From Flammula alnicola (Eukaryota; Basidiomycota; Agaricomycetes; Agaricales; Strophariaceae), in NCBI GenBank assembly GCA_015499995.1, contig JADNRV010000135.1, positions 62,001 through 126,000 of the forward strand: a stretch of DNA of 64,000 nt, given 5' to 3'. A program made the translations under genes and the position numbers. This document shows positions 57,804 through 64,000 of this stretch, in pieces (within the stretch, counting starts at the first letter, position 1; each line of letters begins with the position of its first letter). The notes under the pieces were generated by a model. It did no database searches and was not told the DNA's origin. It saw only the letters and a program-made list of their open reading frames with translations.

Positions 57804-60800
57804 CTATTTACAGTATAGTAATGAGCTGGCCATAATCTCCTTGAGGGTTTCCGGCCCATGAACTTTGTTCTGAAGCCGTTTAGAAAAGGCAGTTGTGCTT
57901 GCCAGGTACCCAGGTCCAGGGATAAGGTACTTTTCTTCCAGGAATCGGAGCGCCAACTTGACCGTCCAGTTCATTTTTTCCGAGAGCTGAGTAATGAGAT
58001 TAGTGATATGCCTTCGTCGTGAAGCTTCTGTCTTCTGTCCTTGGACATTCCGACGCCAACGAGCTTCCCAGCCTTCGCAGAGCTGTCGGACTGATAGACA
58101 CCCATCCAAACCATCAGCCCATTCTTCCCATATCTCCCGAATCGATAGGCCTTTTCTGTAGACGTAGATAGGTAGCCATTCTTCCTTAATTGGCCCAGTA
58201 GAATACCGCATCCATTCGAACTGTTGCTTCGCAATGCGTTCGATGCCATACTTAGCTGTTAGGTCCCGAATTACTTTTAGTTGTCGATCGCGCTCCTCAG
58301 CATTGCTTGATAGTGTGAAGCTGCACTGCAAGGCCGGTAGATCTGGTGGCCATAGCAAACCGTCGACCACGAGACCTGATGGAAAGGCCTCGGGCCTCAC
58401 TGGTTGTGGATGTTGAGGGAGTGTGTACGTCTGAGTCAACGGGCTGGAGTTAGCTGAGATAACTGAAGGTGCAATAGAATTGGTTGAATCCGGCATAAAA
58501 GGAGCATCTTGAAGCACGTTTAGAGACTCCGAGTCATGGCCTTGCTGAGGTTGATGTGGTGGGATAGAAAGCGTCAACTCTTGGGCGATCTTGCGACCCT
58601 TGGCGGTTGATGTAAGCTGGCTAATCATCAGCCCTTTGAGATAGTCGAACTGAGAAGACATTTCGCTTCTTTCTTGACTTTGCTGAATGTAGATGGTTTG
58701 TAATATGCCTTCCATTGAACGAGAAACTGTACGCGGAAGCGCCTCTAGCTTGTGACGTGCATCAGCTTCTGCGCTCAAGAATGGTTGTTGAGGTTGCAGA
58801 GAATTGCGAAAAGAGTGCTGTGTTAAACGGAGGATAGTTCCAGAGACGAAGCTCTGGGTATTTCGTGTGTAGAACAGCTGCGTCTTGCAAAAGAATAGTC
58901 CGAAATTCAAGGAGGAGGTTGAGGAAATTCTTGAGCGCGAAATCTGTCGCCTTATTTCTGTGTTGATTTATGCGGGCCTCGTAAGCAGAGAACTCCTTCT
59001 CCACCCATGGGAAGATCATTTGCTTGAGTTCTTGCGGTGGGTCTTTGGGTATAAATAAGTCTTAGATGTCAAATCAAATTTGGATGAGAAAGCGCACCTA
59101 ATAAACCTCTGGGAAGAACATAAGATTCTGGATTCTCTGCACTAAACATTGCAGCAGCAAGCATGGAGTTGCGAGGAAGACCGCTGATAGGGCCGCAAAC
59201 CGGCCGCGCGTGAATTTCGCGATATATCATCTTCTACCTATAGAATATAACCGAGATAGAGAGACTATAACGCACCCAAGTTAGTAGTCTAAGGCCTAGC
59301 TATGCGACTACTAGCGGGTGTATCTTGTGACTTACCGGGAGACGCACGGGACGCGGACGCGTTAGTTAGACGCACGCTCTACCCTCTACCCGCGGGAGTA
59401 CCAAAAGTAGTAATAGGACGAGAAAGGAAAGAAGAAACCGGCATCAATGATGGCCGCAGATCCGGAATAAAGCGGCACCGCTAGCCGAGACGCACGCATG
59501 ATGCGCATGGTACGCGGAAGTCAGGAGCGTCCTAGCGCGCTAAAATGGGATGAATTTCCAAATCCCTTGACCTCTATCTGGTCACCTGGAATACCCAACC
59601 CTATACCCATTGCCTGCAGGCATTATTTACATGAGATAAGAATGTTTTACACTATTTTATTCGCATACTAGAACCACACATAGCTGTAGTATAAAAGATG
59701 TACCTATGTAGCTAGTTACCTTAAGCAATCTCTTCCCAGTTTTATTTCGAGCTAAGACGCAGTGTCTAGTAAGAAAGAGGACGAATAAAGGAACAGTTTG
59801 ACTTCAATAGAGTTCGTTTGAAAGCCAGAAGAAGGCTTAGTGTTAAAGAGAAGTTCTTGAGGACAAGGTCCAAGAATTTAGAAGCCAGAGAGTGCTTAGA
59901 GGCCAAGAGAGCGCCTAGAGAGTCAGAAACAGAGTCCACAGTGGGCTAGCAGATCGTTCAGAAGGTAGCGCACAGTGCGGCCTTAGTTTCAGACCAGTTC
60001 CCAAAGCTTCAGAGCAGCTAGTGGCATCGAAATTCGAGCTAGCAGCGTCCTAGAGAGTTCCTCTCAAATAAAAACCATAAAAATCAATAAAACCGTTCAT
60101 CCCTGTGATAAAACGAGGCTTAAAACTACAATAAAACGTGTGTTTGAATAATCCCTCATACCCACTTTAAACGAACCGCGAGGCGCTGTCTACAAGTCAG
60201 CTAGCTAAATAAAACAAACACTGTGGAGTACAGCACACTACATATTACTGAAGCTAGTAGAGCGTCGCTCGACCTAGTTAGGATCTCGCTCCGCAGTTGT
60301 GTGTGTTGTTTAGGTCGCTGAGCGCGTAGCGGGTCTCTCACCGCGGTCATAGACTTCGGTATAAGCATCACCTGTCTTCCATCGACCCAGAACTTTGGTG
60401 TCCAATGCAGCAGCACCATGCTCGCGGGACACAGCAGCTGTATATGGCCTTCCACCATGAGTAACGGCTGATATGACGACTCCATTTCGTTTATGCATGG
60501 CCGATACTCGTTCGTAGTGATCTAGCAAGCCAATCAGATTTAGGATCATCTTTACTATTTACGGAATATTACTTACTGTCATAAGTCATAGCTTCTGTAC
60601 CGTCAGCTTTCTTCCCCTTCCCTGGAAATAGAAATTGTTTATACCAGTCACGTCGCCCAAATTCGGTGTGATCAGGATCATCGAAATCAGGTGCAAAGTC
60701 CGGAGGTGCTACTCCAAGGATATGAAAGCGACTAAACAAACAAAATCCTATACCTGTGAAGCCGCACAGCTCCGGAATGCGATGGCGAAATATCCCATGC

Positions 60801-62079
60801 TCATCAACACGGCCAGTAACGTTTGTCTTTGATTGATCTGCTAGAATCCCGAGGGTCTATGTAGAAGTAATTGTAATGAATTCTAGATACCAAACTTGTG
60901 ATCGGGAATCCTCACCTGAAGTTTGACATCAACGCCTATATTCCCCATAGGTATTAGTCATGAAAAGAGGTCTGAGAGAAGTACAAGTCGAGAGCTGTTT
61001 CCACGAAAAGCTACGGTAGTTGACAAGAGCAGCATTCCTCGATCACAGATTCCGAGGTGAATTTGTGCCTTGGAAGGGCCAAATGTCTGTAGCGCCCAGA
61101 GAGACATTCGGATTAATTCATCCGTGGTATATGTATCTTAAAAATTAGGCATAAGTCTGCTGCTCCAAACAAATAGTGGAATACTCACCATTTATTGTCC
61201 CTTTTGCCTTGAGTACATGCGCTTCTTGAACGCGCTTAGGCTCACTTGCGCAAGCCGCAGTCTCATACACCTTGACCCAGTCCTGGCTGCGAAGTGGCAT
61301 GCGAGTCTCTGGACAGTTGAAGTATTCCGGCTCATGCTGGTGTTCGAGCATGTACCGCTGGAGGGCACTGATCGTCTGTTTAATGCTTTCCTTTCCAACA
61401 GAAGTGCCGCTGATCGCCTGCCCTTGATTATTGCGCTATCCGGAGGTTAGATAAAGCAAGAACATGATTTAATTTGACTCGGACATACCTTGTTGCGAGT
61501 AATCTCATTTTGAAGGAAAAGAGAGACCTTTTCACCAATAATAGGATGTGCAGGCGTTCTCACAAAGTTCGGGTTTTCTTTCGCTCGGCGATCCTGGTCT
61601 GCTTCCCAAAATCGGACATAGTTCTTCACGTGTCGAGGATAGGCATCGTCAGTTCCCTTCCCCTTGTCCTGCTGCTTCTGCAATGCCAGCCGATTGGTAT
61701 GTGCTTCAAGTTGAATTGACGAGAGATAGGCTGCAGGGATGGGCAGCTGAGGCAATGACAGTGATGTAATCGGTACATTTTCTGAGTCTGCGAGCGGTGC
61801 CACTGGCGGCAGTAGAAAGTTTGATGCCGAAAAGGTTGGATCGAGAAGCGTGTAGTCGCCTGGAATACTGACGTCCACTATGTTGGCATTCTCAGCGCAC
61901 TCTTCAGGTGTTCGGTAAGTAAGATGAATAAAATCATAATAACTGTAGATATCACCTGTACGAGCCTTTTTCCTGCGTGAAATTGGCGAGCCAGTCTCTA
62001 GCGCCATTTCAGCCTTTTGTCGTGTTGGTGGCGATCCTACTGGAGTCATTGACTTGCTGATAGCTGCTGGTTCTGCCAT
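57804..62079 (-). mobile_element. Crypton/CBF3-like tyrosine recombinase gene, interrupted
   Basis: Starts MAEPAAISKSMTPVGSPPTR at 62079. Exons then carry KKARTGDIYSYYDFIHLTYR, NCPETRMPLRSQDWVKVYET, and the Ndc10-like core LGILADQSKTNVTGRVDEHG, IFRHRIPELC. The recombinase signature follows: THGGRPYT...LGRWKTGDAYTEVYDRG (HxxR, W and Tyr visible). The C-terminus has a GCR1-like domain (KGLSIREIWEEWADGLDGCL, RQLCEGWEARWRR). Lesions: an in-frame TGA at 60,958-60,960, a frame shift near 58,830 (between TALF and RNSLQPQQP), and a 1.16-kb insertion at 59,185-60,340 between EVYDRG and LPRNS. It is therefore inactive as it stands. Confidence 0.75.
59185..60340 (+). mobile_element. TG...CA element, probable solo LTR
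   Basis: Begins TGATAG and ends TCTCA, flanked by CCGC on both sides (59,181-59,184 and 60,341-60,344). Removing it with one CCGC restores an uninterrupted reading through the recombinase gene across this point. It has TATAAAAG at 59,690-59,697 and AATAAA words near 60,086, so U3-R-U5 polarity would be on the plus strand, opposite to the host gene. It has no coding capacity. TG...CA ends and a short target duplication favour an LTR. Confidence 0.7.
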
Positions 62080-62614
62080 GGGTATGAGCTGCTAATGCCT
62101 AATTGCGAGTAGAAAAGAAAATACCGCTTGCCAGGGATTATATAGAACCCAATGAACAATGCAAAATATGGGCCAGCGGCACAGTGAGGCGTAGCTGATA
62201 TGATAAAGTTGCCAAAGTTGAGTGGCATGGCTTGTCTCAAATCGTCTGGGGTGCTGCCTTACGCTCCCAGATGCTCTCATTTTTTGTAGGTAGTGGTGAA
62301 AATCAAATACTATCAAGTTCTAGCTATGGGTGCACGAGATACAGTCAAACATTGTGGTTCTTAATGACAGGCGCTCAACGGAATGCAAGCTAGGGGACGG
62401 AAGTCAGGGTGTTGATGTGATCACTGGAATCGGACGCATGGCCCGCATGGCCCTGGGAAGTTATTGGGACCGACCCCGTTCGAAAAACCTGTATTCAGGC
62501 GGTTACGTGCCCTGCCCTTTTTTGGGGGTAACCTGTGGGGTAACCCAGACATGGCCCCGTATACTCTATGTACAGTACACGTGGCGTCGCCACGCATGGG
62601 CGCCAAGCGTATGA
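62080..62614. other. Spacer between recombinase gene and repeat copy B
   Basis: No gene recognised; probably includes the upstream end of the Crypton element. Confidence 0.4.
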
Positions 62615-63135
62615 TACTGACATTGCGCCACACTAGCCTGATCGAATATCTCCAGATATTCAGTCAGGGTCACCTGGTCCCCACATCCCTTCTCGGAGAC
62701 TCGTCAAACTGGCAGTCAGAATAGTAAGTATTCCACTTGGCAAAGAGAAATACTTAGTTGGACTGAACATCGAGCTCACGCACATCCCGAAAAATCAAAA
62801 ATAGTTTCGTGTGCTATTTTGGGCTCTGATGCCTGATGATCATGACTCCGATTCATGAGCACCGCATGCATGGGAATTACATCTCTGCTCAAATGTTCAC
62901 CCAACGTAAATCTTCAAATAACTTGACGGTACAGTACTGGAAAATATAGCACAGTCTGTTGTATCCGAGTTGCAGGTGACTCGGAAACCCGGGACCGTGT
63001 CTGGGAATACGGAAACTTACAGGCGCATTCTGGAAGAGTGTTTCAGGTATCGATAAAAAAAGGTATTGCCTAGAGGCGGTCCTTGTCATAAAAAAGGAAA
63101 GGAGGAACACGCAAAGCAGCCAGATGGTTATCTAT
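62615..63135 (+). repeat. Dispersed repeat copy B (degenerate)
   Basis: Aligns with the reverse complement of 40,680-41,195. The peptide YISAQMFTQRK is recognisable, but stops and frame shifts break the ORF that is open in copy A. Confidence 0.7.
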
Positions 63136-63619
63136 ATTCTAAAACGACATGGGTTCTCACGGGGGGATAAATCGGGCGCGGCTCATTGGCTAGAGACAAA
63201 GACAAACACTCATTGGCTCGGGCTTACAGAGATCTGTGGCGATGCATGGGCACGTGACTCATCGATAGTCTTGGCCTGCTCTCGGCCCTCACTCTAGATG
63301 TTACCATTGGCTTACAACTATCTCTTGCACAACTCTTTCACCGTGCAAAGCACGGGTCCACAGTCTAGTTAATATGAGAGCGACCATCACATCAATAGCA
63401 TGATAGAATTCGAAGCCTGGAGTATTGAAACATAGAAGCCTCATGTTAGTCCACGTTGAAAAGGTGTTGCGTGTATACTAGTATTTATAAGTAATCTCTC
63501 CACACAGACTAACTTTGCTTCTGAGTGATACACCAATTCCCAAAGCCCAAAACCTTCAGTCCAACAACTAATTCACCCAGTTACACGCATCTCAAGCAGA
63601 GATACAATAACTTCCAGCA
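63136..63619 (+). promoter_or_regulatory. Upstream region of the P-loop GTPase gene
   Basis: About 63,370-63,619 matches the corresponding flank of copy A (40,660-40,375 reversed). About 230 bp (63,140-63,370) is absent from copy A. It should contain the promoter of the GTPase gene. Confidence 0.45.
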
Positions 63620-64000
63620 ATGAATAGATCTCACTCTACAAACATTACTTCATCCTTTTTCCAAAGCGTTTCACTTGCAAAAGTGGTAATGCCAGAAGAG
63701 GTGTTGAAGGCGGACGACATTATCATTCTGTTAATGGGCCCAAATGATTGTGGAAAGACAACAGTAAGTTGAAGGATAGACAACGTCAACTCCTATAATA
63801 ACGATGACATCCATAGTTCGTCAGAATGGCAACGGGCATTCATTTAGATATGTCGTCGTACAGCAATTGGAATCCAAGGGTCGACCAACTCAACCTAGTG
63901 AAGCTTTCGTCTCCGGAACGGAGCCATGGGGATGACATCCTCATCAACACCCCAGGGTTTAACGACTCGTTCAGGACTTCGACCGACATCCTTGAAATGG
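63620..64000 (+). CDS. P-loop GTPase (AIG1-like), 5' part
   Basis: Exon 1 63620-63763 starts MNRSHSTNITSSFFQSVSLA and contains ADDIIILLMGPNDCGKTT, the P-loop GxxxxGKT. The intron is 63764-63816 (GTAAGT...TAG). Exon 2 starts FVRMATGIHLDMSS and contains DDILINTPGFNDSF, the switch II/DxxG-equivalent TPGF motif, then runs off the window. It resembles the large agaricomycete family of AIG1/septin-like GTPases of unknown role. A broken copy is at 39,950-40,375. Confidence 0.75.

Noticed and set aside
60958..61010. Hidden 49-nt intron removing the TGA in the recombinase gene
   Set aside because: GT, branch-like CTAAT and AG are present, but splicing there puts the downstream core out of frame.

Overview
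The window looks like a mushroom-forming basidiomycete (Agaricomycete) genome. Genes are dense and split by many short GT-AG introns (about 45-65 nt). Their families are typical of that class: a Fet3-type ferroxidase, an expanded-type cytochrome P450, an atypical G-alpha subunit with a helical-domain insertion, an F-box-like protein, a Plavaka-type transposase, DUF6698, an XPG/GEN1-like nuclease and a Crypton/CBF3-like tyrosine recombinase. All calls come from reading translations and splice sites by eye; no database was searched.

Positions 1-36,200 form an ordinary gene-rich arm. In order: the 3' end of a Fet3 ferroxidase (+), a Cys-cluster protein (+), a 671-aa unknown (-), serine hydroxymethyltransferase (-), an MTH1-like Nudix hydrolase (-), an F-box-like protein (+), a P450 (-) with a decayed P450 fragment behind it, a gene-poor stretch with a small MITE, an unknown protein (-), a CDK9/Bur1-like kinase (+), an atypical G-alpha (-), a gene-poor stretch, a La-motif (LARP1/Sro9-like) protein (-) and a NADAR-domain protein (-). 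For several genes the exon sums are exact multiples of three (Cys-cluster 517 aa, 671-aa unknown, SHMT 506 aa, Nudix 200 aa, F-box 376 aa, NADAR 176 aa). This supports those models.

Positions 36,600-63,600 are a mobile-element region with almost no intact host gene. It holds a 2.2-kb element with long inverted arms built from GTCCAC words and a GC-rich interior; a MITE with about 85-bp inverted ends; a block of three co-directional genes (XPG-like nuclease, Plavaka transposase, DUF6698); and two arrays of broken host-gene fragments flanking that block. The first array carries RMD1/DUF155, Pcl-type cyclin and rna14 fragments; the second carries ribonucleotide reductase large subunit and dipeptidyl aminopeptidase fragments. 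Beyond these lies a Crypton-like tyrosine-recombinase gene interrupted by a TG...CA element with a 4-bp target duplication. The fragments keep introns, so they were copied as DNA rather than from mRNA.

A roughly 1.3-kb inverted segmental duplication links about 39.9-41.2 kb with 62.6-64.0 kb. Each copy has an upstream ORF and a P-loop GTPase gene. In one copy the ORF is open and the GTPase is broken; in the other the ORF is broken and the GTPase runs intact off the right edge.

Several otherwise conserved genes (Fet3, the CDK9-like kinase, the La-motif protein) show isolated frame breaks, mostly in low-complexity or homopolymer sequence. Assembly indels are the simplest explanation for those. 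They are kept apart here from the real decay of the fragments in the mobile region.
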